Below, one piece after another: positions 39,529 to 50,480 of a stretch of 55,257 bases of DNA. The DNA is from Neoconidiobolus thromboides FSU 785. Taxonomy: Eukaryota; Entomophthoromycota; Entomophthoromycetes; Entomophthorales; Neoconidiobolaceae. The stretch's first letter is position 1. Each line of letters starts with the position of its first letter. The position numbers and the translations under genes are program-made. The notes under the pieces were generated by a model, which worked only from the letters and a program-made list of their open reading frames with translations, did no database searches and was not told where the DNA came from. The stretch is from NCBI GenBank assembly GCA_025603075.1, contig MU626395.1, positions 1-55,257 on the forward strand. The letters are read 5' to 3'.

Positions 39529-40870
39529 TTAAATCGATATGATAATGTCGGATGTTAATATCTGGTGACAAAAGGGACGACAGGTAGAATTTACACTTAG
39601 TATTTTTAAAAGAAACTCAAGTGGAAGGCATTCTTTATCGTTAGGTAAACTATGTGGAAGTTTGGATGATTTTTCATATTGACAATATAAGAGATCTTTT
39701 GGTAGATATTCCTTTAAGCTTTCAATCGTTCTTGGTTTACAATTACTATAGCGCCAAGGTAAATGGCCAGTTACCATATAATAGTATATTATACCACAAG
39801 ACCAAACATCAGCTTTTCTTCCATCAAAGTCATAAGGATCAAACCCTTCTGGCGCAATGTATGGTTGCGACCCTACTGCCCCAGAGCATGGATAAACTAT
39901 ATTTTGTTTCCATGGCTGTATGATTACCTCAGCAGATCCAAAATCGGATATCTTTAAGTTAGAATTAGAATCTAACAATAGGTTCTCAGGTTTGATATCA
40001 CGGTGTACTACACCAGTTTGATGAAGGTAATTAACACCTTCTAGTAATTGTTTGAATAAAATATTTGCCTTTTGACAATTCATTGTTTTGGTTTGAATAA
40101 GACTAAATAAATCTCCGTTTAAACAATACTCCATTACTTGGCACCATGATCCAAGTTCTTCATCGTAAACTAGATCCATAACTTGAACAATATTTTGATG
40201 GCTTAAAGAAGACCCTATACAAAATTCAGAAGCTATTTTCTTTAAATACGATTTCTCTGTTTGGTCTTCCTTTTTCGGGACAAATCTTTTAATGGCAAAT
40301 AGCGATTTAGACAAACCATTGGTTGAAAATTTATGTGACAAACGAACAGTACTCGTTGCCCCAGAGCCGATAGTGTTCTTGTCACATTCACCGTACTTTT
40401 CAAATAGTATCGAGTGACGATTCTGTTGAATTTTTTTGTTTTTAGTGCTATTTATATGTAAAGAGAATCTGTTATCATCTTTGTTATTGTGCTTGACGTC
40501 GGACTTTAAAGTATCCTTTGACTGAGGGTTGTATGGTAAACTGACATCAAAGTTCAATACTGAGTCTGTTTTCTTTTTTACAAATTGCTTTTCATGTTTT
40601 AATCTAGCAAAATCTAAAAGCATTGATTGTGAATTAATACGTCTTAAAGAAGGTTTGGTACTCGATTCGTCAAATGAGTTGGTTAAAATGATAGCCTGGA
40701 CTGATAAGTCAGCTACAACTGCAGGTAAAGGGGTTGAAAGGTTCAAAGAGAGATACTGAATATTTCGTAAATTTTTATTTTAAGATGCTTAAAACAGTAC
40801 TTACTTTTTCTTTTTTATTAAATTCTTTATTACCCCAAGTTGGAGAGCTTAATCCAGTACAAATTGGCAT
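39529..40870 (-). CDS. Hal4/Hal5-type (NPR/HAL family) protein kinase
   Basis: Two exons, complement(40805..40870) and complement(39529..40755), with a 49 bp intron, give 430 residues. The N-terminal 125 residues are low-complexity Ser/Lys/Asn. Kinase features: IGSGATSTVRLSH (Gly loop), FAIKRFVPK (catalytic Lys), HRDIKPENLLLD, DFGSAEVI and SGAVGSQPYIAPEGFDPYDFDGRKADVWSCGIIYYYMVTGHLPW. The GATSTVRL glycine loop, the SGAxGSxPYxAPE activation segment and the GRKADVWS block are characteristic of fungal NPR/HAL5-type kinases (Sat4/Hal4, Hal5, S. pombe Hal4/Ppk8). These stabilise plasma-membrane nutrient and potassium transporters. No membrane segment, so cytoplasmic. Subfamily assignment is likely; the exact ortholog is open. 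Confidence 0.87.
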
Positions 40871-40969
40871 AAGATCTTATTTTATTTAGCTAATAAAATC
40901 AGGAAAAAATGGAGATTCAGAGAGATTATATTAAAACAATTAACAAAGTTTCACCAACTATTTTTTATT

Positions 40970-41182
40970 TCAAAATATTAAATCTTCATCTAAATCCCCT
41001 ACTTTTATATCAGTTAAACCTAAAACTAGCTTAATTTGAGTTCTTAGCTTGTTTAACTGGGTGATCGCCAAACTACTAAACAAATATGGTGGATTGAGAT
41101 ATGCAGCATTTAATTCGCTAAATAAAAGCATAATTCCATGTCTTTTCTCACAAAATAATCTCGCAAAATTATCCGTTGTCAT
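40970..41182 (-). CDS. Hypothetical 70-aa protein
   Basis: Single-exon frame with normal residue composition (MTTDNFARLFCEKRHGIMLL...). Two amphipathic helical stretches are predicted by eye (RLFCEKRHGIMLLFSELNAAYL and SSLAITQLNKLRTQIKLVLGL) with an acidic end (GDLDEDLIF). It lies 99 bp upstream of the Hal-type kinase start on the same strand, so the kinase promoter is squeezed into its 3' end. Small coiled-coil subunits of larger complexes look like this, but I cannot assign a family. Could be complete or the only exon I recognise. Confidence 0.5.
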   Translation of the reverse strand: MTTDNFARLFCEKRHGIMLLFSELNAAYLNPPYLFSSLAITQLNKLRTQIKLVLGLTDIKVGDLDEDLIF

Positions 41183-41703
41183 GAGATTTTATTTTTCATA
41201 AATACCCTTTTAATGATATTACTTTAAGCCTAACCCAATCCCTCTTCTATTGTTTTATATGCTATAGTGATTGGTTACATTGTAGCATGGTTTGAAATCA
41301 AGTGAAATTATTAATTATTTTAATTCATTTTAAGCATAATAAAAAGAATAATGATAGAAAATAAAATGATCTAAAATGACCTAAAAACTATGCCAAAGTT
41401 GAAATTAATATTTGCTGCAACTCTATTACAACCTAATTTGCGGTAGTTTTTGGAGCTAGTCATTTATTTTTTTATTTTTTCAAAGGTTAATCTTAAGATT
41501 CTAAATGGTTCTAGCAAAATTTTATTCTTAAATGAGTAGTTAAAAAGGCTACAACGGTTGTTGCAGCAGCCATAGAGAGGAGATAATTTAAAAATAAACC
41601 TACATGACTTAATAATTAGTTTACTATTATAATGAAACTTTCACCTAATTAATTTCAAACCTGAAAAAAAGCGATTTTGTTTTGCAAATGATCTTTTCTT
41701 TTA

Positions 41704-41806
41704 TATAGAGATGTTTTTTGGCTTCATTATTTTTTCCATCTTTTAAGCACTATTTGAGTGTAAAAATTATTAGTAAAATTCTTAAATACAAAAATATATC
41801 CTCATA
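41704..41806 (-). mobile_element. Hairpin MITE, copy 10
   Basis: Reverse copy. Begins TATAGAGATGTTTTTTGGC, core TTTTAAGCACTATTTGAGTG, ends TATATCCTCATA. Confidence 0.85.
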
Positions 41807-41872
41807 TTATATATATTCTTATTATTCAAAATTTTTACAGCTCTAATGAAAATAACTATTAAAAAACTAATA

Positions 41873-41975
41873 TATGAGGATATTTTTCTTAATTTCATTA
41901 TTTTTCCATTTTTAAGCATTATTTGAGTGGAAAAATTCTTGTTAAAATTCTTAAATACAAAAATATATCCCCATA
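41873..41975 (-). mobile_element. Hairpin MITE, copy 11
   Basis: Reverse copy. Begins TATGAGGATATTTTTCTTAA, core TTTTTAAGCATTATTTGAGTGG, ends TATATCCCCATA. Confidence 0.85.
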
Positions 41976-42156
41976 TCCTATCTATATTTTCAAGTTAAAT
42001 TTTACATTATATTCCTGTCAAATCTTATGAAAATAAATTGCTTCTAAGGGAAATATGAAACAATAACAATATTATCACTTTTATGGTTTAATTTAATTAT
42101 TTTCAAAATCAATGTTGCTTCTCATAACATTTTATTAGGTTTCTTTACTATTGGTT

Positions 42157-43245
42157 TTACCAACTCAATTTTGTGACTTTAAGAGCGTTCGGTTCATTAG
42201 AAATAGTACACATAGTTTGATATATAATTTGCATATCAGCTAAATGTGATTTATCAGAATTAGGCGGTAACAGCTTACAAATCATAGATTATTATGATAA
42301 ACATAAATATAGATATAGAAATTACTTGTAAAACTTGATCAAATGGACATTCTCTTTCAGAATATTCTTTAATCATAAAATTGGTATTAAACCCATGATA
42401 AATACGTGTATCTCTAACTCTAAATAATACATTATCAACTCGAAGTGAAAACCTTTGTAATAAAAAAAATCCACTTGGCATTACTCTCTAAACAAAATGA
42501 ATTAATAATTAATAGTTTCAATATCAAGTTATTTACTATTTTAACATTTAATACAGCACTTCCATTATCCCCTAATTCGTCTTCAAAAAGTATATTATCA
42601 GCATAAAATAAAATAGGTTCAGTTTGTTTTAGGATTTCTAAATCTATACGATCCTTTGTATTTTCTTCTATCTAAAAAATAATCAAATAAATCATTTTTT
42701 AAATTATTTAAGTTATTTACCTTAACTGTATCTCTTAAAGTATTAGTTCCTGAATAATTAGAAGTATAAGTCCAATCGTATGGATTAGCAACTTCTTTAA
42801 CTTCATCCCAATCTTGTCTACAAAAAACAGAAGTATTTATATAAAAGTATTTAAAACCTTATTAGGTTACCTTTCTTTATACCATGCTTCAGAATAAGCA
42901 ACCTTTAATTTTGAAGAATTTTCACTAGTATCGACTAGCTTCAAAGCTTCTATAGGATTAAAATTGATATTTATACCCAAATTTTCATTTTTAACCGTTA
43001 CTTTATTATTGCCAAATATCATTTCTGGCAAAGGTAAGTTCAATTCCTTTGAGTAGCTAAATAATTTAAATTTAGAATTTAAAACTAAGATTTATTTACT
43101 CGTCAATCTCAGAACTAGATAATATACTTGATTTTTTTGATGATATCTCCCATCCTTTAATTCTTATACCGTTACCATCATTTGATTCAAATAACTCAGG
43201 TATCTGACTATTAGTTAAGCTTGGATGTGGTAAAGTTCTCTGCAT
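42157..43245 (-). CDS. TIP41: TIP41, regulator of PP2A-like phosphatases in TOR signalling
   Basis: Six exons, about 265 residues. Family blocks in order: GIRIKGWEISSKKSSIL, LNLPLPEMIFGNN, NFNPIEALKLVD, KVAYSEAWYKERQ, PYDWTYTSNYSG, EILKQTEPILFYADNILFEDELGDNG and [37 protein letters not shown]. The last exon reads QLLPPNSDKSHLADMQIIY and ends LSW at TAA 42157-42159. TIP41/TIPRL binds PP2A-family catalytic subunits and, with Tap42, links TOR to phosphatase output. The DWTYT, PILFY, EDELGDNG and RVMP..FFLL motifs are unmistakable. It is divergently transcribed from the RUN-FYVE gene with only 105 bp between starts. Confidence 0.95.
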
Positions 43246-43350
43246 AGTAAATATAAAAAAGCAAAAGATAGAGCTTGAATGATGTCATGCTAAATTTTAT
43301 AAAATGACACCATAAAAATTTCATTAAACTTTTTTAAGTTATTTAGTAAA
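43246..43350. promoter_or_regulatory. 105-bp bidirectional promoter TIP41 / RUN-FYVE
   Basis: The two ATGs are 105 bp apart on opposite strands. The gap contains TGATGTCA (CRE/ATF-like, near 43277) and AAAATGACACCAT (near 43301). A shared or overlapping promoter is unavoidable. Confidence 0.6.
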
Positions 43351-45528
43351 ATGGAATATCCAAGTAAAGAATTATTGTTTATAATAAGAACCCAAGAAAA
43401 CAGTATACAAAAATTTATAAACCAAAACTATGAAAGAAAAGAATTGTTTCCAAATTTATCTCATCAAGGGTTTGAATTATTGAAGGATTATTTAATACAA
43501 CAACAAGGGTTATGTAAGCAGATAATAAATTTAAGTAAAAGCTTGGTATTGTTTTTATTAAATTTATATCAACATAGTAAAAATACTTTGAAACTGAATG
43601 AGAATGTGTATTTAATCCATCACTTGTTAAAGTTGTTCGATGGAATTTTCAAACATGGTCTAAAACATAAAACAACGCTTTTAGGTTACAAAAGAAGTTA
43701 TTTTGATATGCTTTATGATTTCTTTACTTATAATGCTAAACCAACGAATGAAACAGATAAAAAGATCGTTGAAAATATTTATAATAAAAGTTTAACAGAC
43801 TCAAGTGGAGGCTTGGCATGGTTTAGTGTAGGATTAAATGATAAATTACTCTATGATCGACTAGATATACTAATTAACAATAACAATTTTATAAGGTAAA
43901 ATAACTAATACAAATTAATATTAATACATTTAAAAATTAATATAAGAGAATGGTATGAACCATATGCATTTATAAATTCTCCTCAAGCTATCCTATTTAT
44001 TAACTTAGTTGCTACATTTAAGCCAATTCCATTTTATATCAAGTTTGATGAAGCTTTTTTCATACAGCAGGCTAAGGCTTATGAAAAATTGATGCTAGAA
44101 AATGAGTTTAAAGTTTGGATGAATGAAGTTATGGGGGACTTGGAACAAGTTACAAATAAGTAAACTATATAAATTTCATTTTAACTAAACTTAATATTCA
44201 AAAATAAGCAATCATAATGAAACTACCTCAGATGAAAGCTCAGAAGACGAAGTTGATACTGAAAATAAAGTAATTAATAAATTTTGTAGCTATATTAATT
44301 TAATAAATGATAATAAAAAGGAAGGCGAAAACTCGTATTCAAATGAAATTGATCAAAAAGTGGAAGAAAATGAAAATGGCAAGACTCAGGAAACTATAGA
44401 TAATAATGAAGTCAAAATAAAAGTTAAAGATACTATGGTTAGGGAAAATGTAGAATTGCAAATAGAAAATGATATTAAAGAAATGAAAATAGATGAAAGA
44501 GAATTAGCTGATCAAAATAGTAATGAAATACTAAACGAGAATACAAAAGACTTGGAAAGAGACAGTGAAACCCTAATAAAAAAAGAGTTAGATCATAAAA
44601 CAATAAACGTAAGAGCTTTGTCACAAAAAACATCTTCAAATGACAATGAATCTCTAAATAAAATCACTCTTTTAGAAGAGGAAAATAAAGACATTTTGTT
44701 AGAGAACGAAGAATTGAAAGAAGAAATCAAGGCATTTAAAAGAAATCAACTAACTCATATTGAAGAAATAACACAATTAAAAGATCATCAGCATAATTTA
44801 CAAAAGAGTATAGAAGAATATCAATGTATGATACAAAACTTACAAACTAGAATTAAAGAATTGGAGCGAGAACAAGAGGATTACCAAAATAGATTCCAAG
44901 AGCTTGGAACGCAATTGGCATTTGCTATAGGAGAAAAGGCAACACAAACAGCACAATTAAATCAAGCACAAGTAAATAGTAATTTATTAAAGAAAAAAAA
45001 CCAAGAATTACAAGAAAATTTACATCAATCTTATCAAGACAAATATCAACTAGCCGAACAGATGAATAAGTTACAAGTGCAGTATCAAGATTTAAATCAA
45101 TCTTATTTAAATATAAAAAATACAACTTTAGAAAAAGATCAATTGTTAAGCGTGTTAGCAGATGAAATGGCTAAATCAAAATGGACCCTTAAAGAATTAA
45201 GTTTAAAACAGCAACATGAAAAATCATTAAGAGACGAAATTCACCTTTGGGTAGATGATTCATTAGCTGCGCAATGTACCAAATGCAATACTCCGTTTTC
45301 ATTGGTAGTGCGTAAACATCACTGTCGAAGAGATGGGTAAACATTATTAATATAATTTATTGATAGTTATTTAATTAATTTAGTAAGGTATATTGTGGAC
45401 CATGTACAAACTACAAAGCTGTTTTACCTGCTTCTAGGAAACCAAAAAGGGTGTGTGTCGATTGCTATAATATGTTAAAAGAAGGTGGAAGCCAAGAAGT
45501 ATATAATCGTTCTGAAAGTAAAAAATAA
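43351..45528 (+). CDS. RUN - coiled coil - FYVE protein with atypical zinc finger
   Basis: Four exons, about 670 residues. A RUN-like helical domain occupies roughly residues 25-250 (HHLLKLFDGIFKHGLK, LAWFSVGLNDKLLYDRLDIL, INSPQAILFINLVA). An acidic linker follows, then a long coiled coil (44640-45240) with heptads such as LEEENKDILLENEELKEEI. The C-terminal FYVE domain has WVDD, CTKC, the basic RKHHCR, then across the last intron GKVYCGPC and RVCVDC. The HHCRxCG cysteine is Asp here (HHCRRDG), so one of eight zinc ligands is changed while the WxxD, RKHHCR and RVC PI3P-binding motifs remain. RUFY-like proteins tether Rab/PI3P endosomes; a similar endosomal role is inferred. End TAA 45526-45528. 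Confidence 0.85.
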
Positions 45529-45624
45529 TACCAATAATTAAATTATATTTTAGTGTCAATAAATAGTTAATGAATCATTTGTTTCAAATATTTTTTACAT
45601 TTTATTTTTGAAAGAGCGTGTATT

Positions 45625-47758
45625 TTAAGTAAGAGTGTATTGTGGACCACCTCCACCTTCTGGTACTACCCAATCAATGTTTTGAGATGGGCATTTAATA
45701 TCACATGTCTTACAATGAACACAATTTTGAGAATTGATTTGTAATCGTTTACTTCCATCCCCTTTGCTTTCATCTTCAACGTATTCATAAACACCAGCTA
45801 AAATAAAAATTAGTTTGCTATCTTAATGTAAGTTGTTAGATCTATTACCTGGACAAAACCTATTTTCTGGGCCGTCAAATACTTTAAGGTTCCTTTCTAC
45901 AGGGATATCTTTATTTTTAAGCCTCAAATGTACGGGTTGATTTTCAGCATGGTTTGTACCAGATCTAGAAACGCTATCTAGTAATTGAAATGAAATGACT
46001 CCATCTGGTTTTGGATATTCAATCTTTTTACATTGTTCTTTTGGTTTAGTTGCTGCATGATCAGGCACTTTGTGTTTAAAAGTCCATGGTACTCTTCCTT
46101 TTAATATAAGAGAATCCAAACCAGAATAAGCAATACCACCATACAATCCAAGTGGATTATGGAATGATGGGCGTATATTCCTTACTTCATATAATTCTTT
46201 ATATACCCAGCTGCTTTCTAAGTTTTTAGCATATGACTCAATAAGGAATGGTCCTTCTTTATCGGCTTTAAGTTCCTCATAGATAGACTCAGCTGCTACC
46301 ATCCCACTCTTCATCGCAGTGTGAGTGCCCTTAATCTTTGCAACATTTAAAAATCCAGCAGAATCACCTATTAGTGCACCACCTGGGAAAATCAACTTAG
46401 GAATTGATTGATATCCACCTTCAACTAAAGAGCGTGCTCCATAAGATATTACTTTTCCACCCTCTAATACTTTACTAACAAGCGGATGATGCTTAAATTT
46501 TTGGAATTCACGGTATGGGTTTAAGTAAGTATTGGAGTAATCTAAACCAATCACAAATCCAATAGAAAGCAGATTGTCATTCATATGATACATCCAAGAT
46601 CCACCATAAGTATTTTTATCCAATGGCCAACCTATTGTATGTGTAATCAGCCCCGGTTGATGTTTACTACTATCTAATTCCCACACTTCTTTAATTCCTA
46701 AGCCATAAGTTTGAAAGCTTTTCCCTTCTCTTAAATTAAATTTATTAATAATTGTCTTTGATAAGGAACCATGACACCCTTCAGCAAATAAGGTAACTTT
46801 AGCATGCAATTCCATACCACGTTCAAAGTTATCCTAAATTAAAATAGATTAAATAAGACATGACTGGTGTAGATAACTATTAAGTCATTACTTTTGGCTT
46901 GAAATTTTTATCTAACCCAACGTCATTTGTGGCAATCCCCTTAACAGATCCGTCTTCATTGTAAAGTACTTCACTTGCTGCAAACCCTGGAAATATTTCA
47001 ACTCCCAATTTTTCCGCTTCTTCAGCCAACCATTTTACAAACAAGTTTAATGAAATGATGTAATTTCCTTTGTTACTCATCTGAGGTGGATGTGGAAACG
47101 GAATTGCATAATTCTTAGTAAGAAATTTAAATTGATCTTTAACTGCAGGCTGGTTTAATGGAGCCTAATGAATTAATTTAACACAAAATAATGGAAACCT
47201 TTTTAATTATTACCCCTCTTTCCTTCCAGTCAGGGAAGAGCTCATTTAATGCTCTGGGTTCCAATACAGCTCCAGATAAAGTGTGTGCACCTTCATAAAT
47301 ACAAAATTAATATTTTATATTAAATAAATGAGGAATGAAAGACCAAATAAATGGCCAAACAGTACTAAAGAATATTTACCCATTTCTCCTGCCTTTTCTA
47401 CTATAATAACTCTTACTTCTCTACCATCTTTTTCCGCCAATTGTTTAATCTTGATAGCAGCTGCCAACCCTGCTGGGCCACCGCCAACTATAACAACATC
47501 GGCTTCATCGGCAAACCTTTCTTCCATTTCAACTTCTTTGACATTTTCTTGCTCTTGTTTTAATTTAATAGAGGTATGAAATTTGTTTGATAAATTTAGA
47601 ATAACAGCGCTTCTTTTTAAAGAATTGGAATGAGCTGAGTATAATTTATTGAAAGATAAAGCAGTTGAATATGTTTTATTCAAACTACTCAACACTCTTG
47701 TACTACTCTTTGTAGTTTTAGTTAATTGTATCCCTTTATTCACCTGCCCCAATTTCAT
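45625..47758 (-). CDS. ETFDH: Electron-transfer flavoprotein:ubiquinone oxidoreductase (ETF-QO)
   Basis: Five exons, about 620-630 residues. Long mitochondrial leader rich in Ser, Lys and Thr. FAD-binding [19 protein letters not shown], then EKAGEMG joined to the [21 protein letters not shown]-type block across an intron. Also the quinone-binding region ([70 protein letters not shown]) and the C-terminal 4Fe-4S cluster [18 protein letters not shown] (four Cys present), ending PEGGGGPQY. It passes electrons from ETF (beta-oxidation and amino-acid dehydrogenases) to ubiquinone at the inner membrane. The product implies an aerobic respiratory chain. Confidence 0.95.
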
Positions 47759-48713
47759 TGAATTTATTATAAAAAACTTATCTTAGATCATCTCATCAAT
47801 CAAATTTATACTATTTGACCAATCATTAACGGGTTTTATCACCAGCAACTTTCACATGATTATGTTTAAAACATTTCAGCTACTTTTACAATTTAAATTT
47901 CCTAATCTAAATAAATGACAGTTTGATTGTTAATAAATCATTTGAAAATTAAAATAACTGTTATTTTAGTCAAACTAAATTCTAAATAAAAGTATAATAA
48001 TATATATTTATTATATACTATATATTGTACAATGATAAGTATGCTAAATTTTATAGTTAACTTTTATGACGTATTAGTTCTTAAATATAATAATGGTGAC
48101 TATGTTTAAAATAATCACTACTATAAACAATAAATAATGAATTATATTATTTTTTTGATAAATGTTTACTATTTTCCATTAATTTTAAATAACAAAAACG
48201 GCTATAAATAATATAAAAAAAACATTAAAGAGGAGATTTATCTGGACTTATTTATCTGTAAGAGCGGGAAGTGCTATTTACGGTACAAAACTGTTTGCTG
48301 ATTATATTTTGTTAACGATTACTACAAGGATAGTAAATATAAGAGCTCTAATTTAATAGTAAAACAAATAATTAGGCATAGTGTAGATTTCAAGACATGA
48401 ACTAGTAAAAAGGCACAAAACGCTTTCTAGATTACTAACAATTATGAAAAATGCTAACAATTGACAAATAGTTCTTGTTCTTCCACTAGTATATACTTTC
48501 AAATCTAATTTAAGATGTAGTTAAATATATAATAGTCTTTTTTATAATAAAAGGATAAAGAAAGTGAGTTTATATGGAAAAGTAAGGTTTTGTAATAACT
48601 TCAAGCTATTTACAAGTATAAAAACTATCATAATTAAACATTTTATTATATTACTGAATGACGAATGCGTAAAAGAGCTATGTAAAAGAAAAAATCTTTA
48701 CAAATCTCTTTTA

Positions 48714-48817
48714 AATGGGATATGTTTTTTTAATTCCATCACTTTCTCTATTTTTAAGCATTACTTGAGTGAAAAGGTTATTGCTAAAATTCTTAAACAA
48801 AAAAATATACTCCCATA
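48714..48817 (-). mobile_element. Hairpin MITE, copy 12
   Basis: Reverse copy. Begins AATGGGATATGTTTTTTTAA, core TTTTTAAGCATTACTTGAGTG, ends ATACTCCCATA, where it meets copy 13 with a shared TA. Confidence 0.85.
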
Positions 48818-48920
48818 TGGGGATGTATTTTTGTGTTTAAGAATTTTACTAACAAATTTTCCGCTCAAATAGCGCTTAAAAAATGGAAAAAATAATGAAG
48901 TCAAAAAAAACACTCCCATA
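48816..48920 (+). mobile_element. Hairpin MITE, copy 13
   Basis: Forward, well-preserved copy. Begins TATGGGGATGTATTTTTGTG, has the core CAAATAGCGCTTAAAAAATGG and ends CACTCCCATA. Its first TA is the last TA of copy 12. Confidence 0.9.
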
Positions 48921-48954
48921 TACTTAAGTTTTTTGAGCTTCTTAATCTTTTTTA

Positions 48955-49040
48955 CTGAAAGGACACAGATGCTATCAGCTGCAATAGCAACTATCTTTTA
49001 TGCCTAAAGGGAAAGTCATTTTGTAGTAAAGTCCTTTCAG
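48955..49040. other. Structured inverted repeat, possible ncRNA
   Basis: A perfect 10-bp pair, CTGAAAGGAC (48955-48964) and GTCCTTTCAG (49031-49040), encloses a second hairpin GCTAT...ATAGC (48971-48988) whose loop contains CAGCTGCA. The segment TCAGCTGCAAT also recurs directly outside the right arm (49037). It is less AT-rich than its surroundings. It has no conserved snoRNA boxes or tRNA pattern. Confidence 0.35.
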
Positions 49041-49455
49041 CTGCAATCTCATATCTTTATTGCTTTGGACTCAACCAAAAAAAGAATTAAAACCTAATGA
49101 CATGCCTATTACATCTTTTCTTTACTGTTAAGTTAATATTTTTAAAAATCAATTATGTGACCATAGTATAATTTACTATATAAGATAGTATGAAACCACG
49201 GCTATCATATTTAGATATCAGACTGCCTTGGTTTTAAACAAAGCATTGTAGATAATTTCTATAAAAACTACTATCTAACTTTAACATTTATTTTTATAAA
49301 GAAAATTTAAAACATTATAACTTATAAACTGTCTAAAGACGATTATACCACATACTATTATAAAAACTAAGTGTCATTGGATAAGTAAAAGTATAAGAAT
49401 AAACAACTACTTATATATCTACCTATTTAAATTTAAAGTTACATTCAGAATGCAA

Positions 49456-49559
49456 TATGGGGGGTTTTTTTTTGGCTTCATTACTTTTCCATCTTTTAAG
49501 TGTTATTTGAGTGGAAAAATTATTAGTAAAATTCTTAAACACAGAAACGCATCCCCATA
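49456..49559 (-). mobile_element. Hairpin MITE, copy 14
   Basis: Reverse copy. Begins TATGGGGGGTTTTTTTTTGG, core TTTTAAGTGTTATTTGAGTGG, ends CGCATCCCCATA, with TA on both sides. Confidence 0.85.
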
Positions 49560-49607
49560 TAGTATCCAATAATCCATTCTTTATTTGTTATTAGCTTTGA
49601 ATTTAAT

Positions 49608-49689
49608 ATAGGCATTTTTTATTTAAGAATTTAATATTTTTAGAACTTTTATTAAAGTGGATAAAATTCTTAAATAAGACATCCCCACA
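49608..49689. mobile_element. Short symmetric MITE derivative, copy 15
   Basis: About 82 bp. Both ends carry the arm that normally occurs only on the left (a GGGGATG-type terminus followed by TTTAAGAATTT), as TATAGGCATTTTTTATTTAAG on one side and CTTAAATAAGACATCCCCACA on the other. It is a palindromic deletion or recombination derivative of the family. Confidence 0.6.
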
Positions 49690-50339
49690 TGCCCTTTACT
49701 GATACCGGAGTGTTTACTAGAATATCTTTTAAGTGATTGTTTGTAGCAATATAGTATTGAATATTTCGAATGAACCTTAATTCGTAATCAAGTGCATTAT
49801 GGTCACCTTTATCAACGATACTAGCTTCAGAATATGCCTTCAACTTGTTTTTCAACTTTATCTAGTGTTGCTAAAAATATAACTTCATTTCAATTTATCC
49901 ACTTTTTGAAGAGTTTAGAAAGTAAACTTTTAGCTTGAGTAATTTAAGTTCAATTTTATTATAGGATAGTCGTTTTTTTAAATGTCAATACTTTCATTGA
50001 CAAAATTGACTTAAGTTATGACATTTATAGTAGTGCTTTATTAAAGCAGTAGTATACTATCTCTCGATAGATTAGCTTTTAAATTATTATTTTTCTCAAA
50101 AGGTTGATAATTCGAGGTTGATAAAATCTCCAAACATTATTTCTATTATTTAAACGAGGATTTCAAAAAACTTTAAATTAAAATTGGTAAAGTAGGAAAA
50201 AGCAATTATCAAATTTATCTAGCTAATACCATTACTGTGTTTTTCGATTATTTTTAAAGAGAAAATATTTTGCTTTAGGTAATGATACGTTATTTTATAA
50301 AGTTACTAACAAAAATAATATAACTTAGAAAGTTTGATT

Positions 50340-50480
50340 TCTCATTTACTAGTGTTGATGCACCTTATTTTGAATAATTAATTGCAAAATTAGGTCCAAA
50401 TTGCTAATTAAGGTGTAGGTGGTGGCTTTTCTATTATGGTTTATAGTAACGCTATTGCCTCAGGTTCTAGATGACAGTTT
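50340..50480 (+). pseudogene. Possible degraded exon
   Basis: GTTGATGCACCTTATTTTGA, then a downstream frame GVGGGFSIMVYSNAIASGSR ending in TGA, read like protein-coding sequence broken by in-frame TAA codons and a frame change. Several of the TAA triplets sit where CAA would fit, consistent with C-to-T decay. No family recognised. Confidence 0.2.

Larger units (their letters stand above)
41183..42156. other. Intergenic region with two MITE copies
   Basis: Nearly 1 kb between the 70-aa gene start and the TIP41 stop. Two reverse-orientation MITEs (41704-41806 and 41873-41975) sit 66 bp apart. No other feature. Confidence 0.55.

Noticed and set aside
48190-48360. Open stretch of about 45 codons (TYLSVRAGSAIYGTKLFADY)
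   Set aside because: It has no ATG and I cannot connect it to flanking exons. Slightly higher GC alone is not enough.
48564-48872. 102-codon frame
   Set aside because: Its second half is MITE copies 12 and 13 and the first half is Lys/Ile/Asn-rich AT-driven sequence.
49670-49855. 61-codon frame with fairly normal residues
   Set aside because: It starts at TTG, is preceded in frame by a stop, and its C-terminus is the end of a MITE copy. At most a relic.
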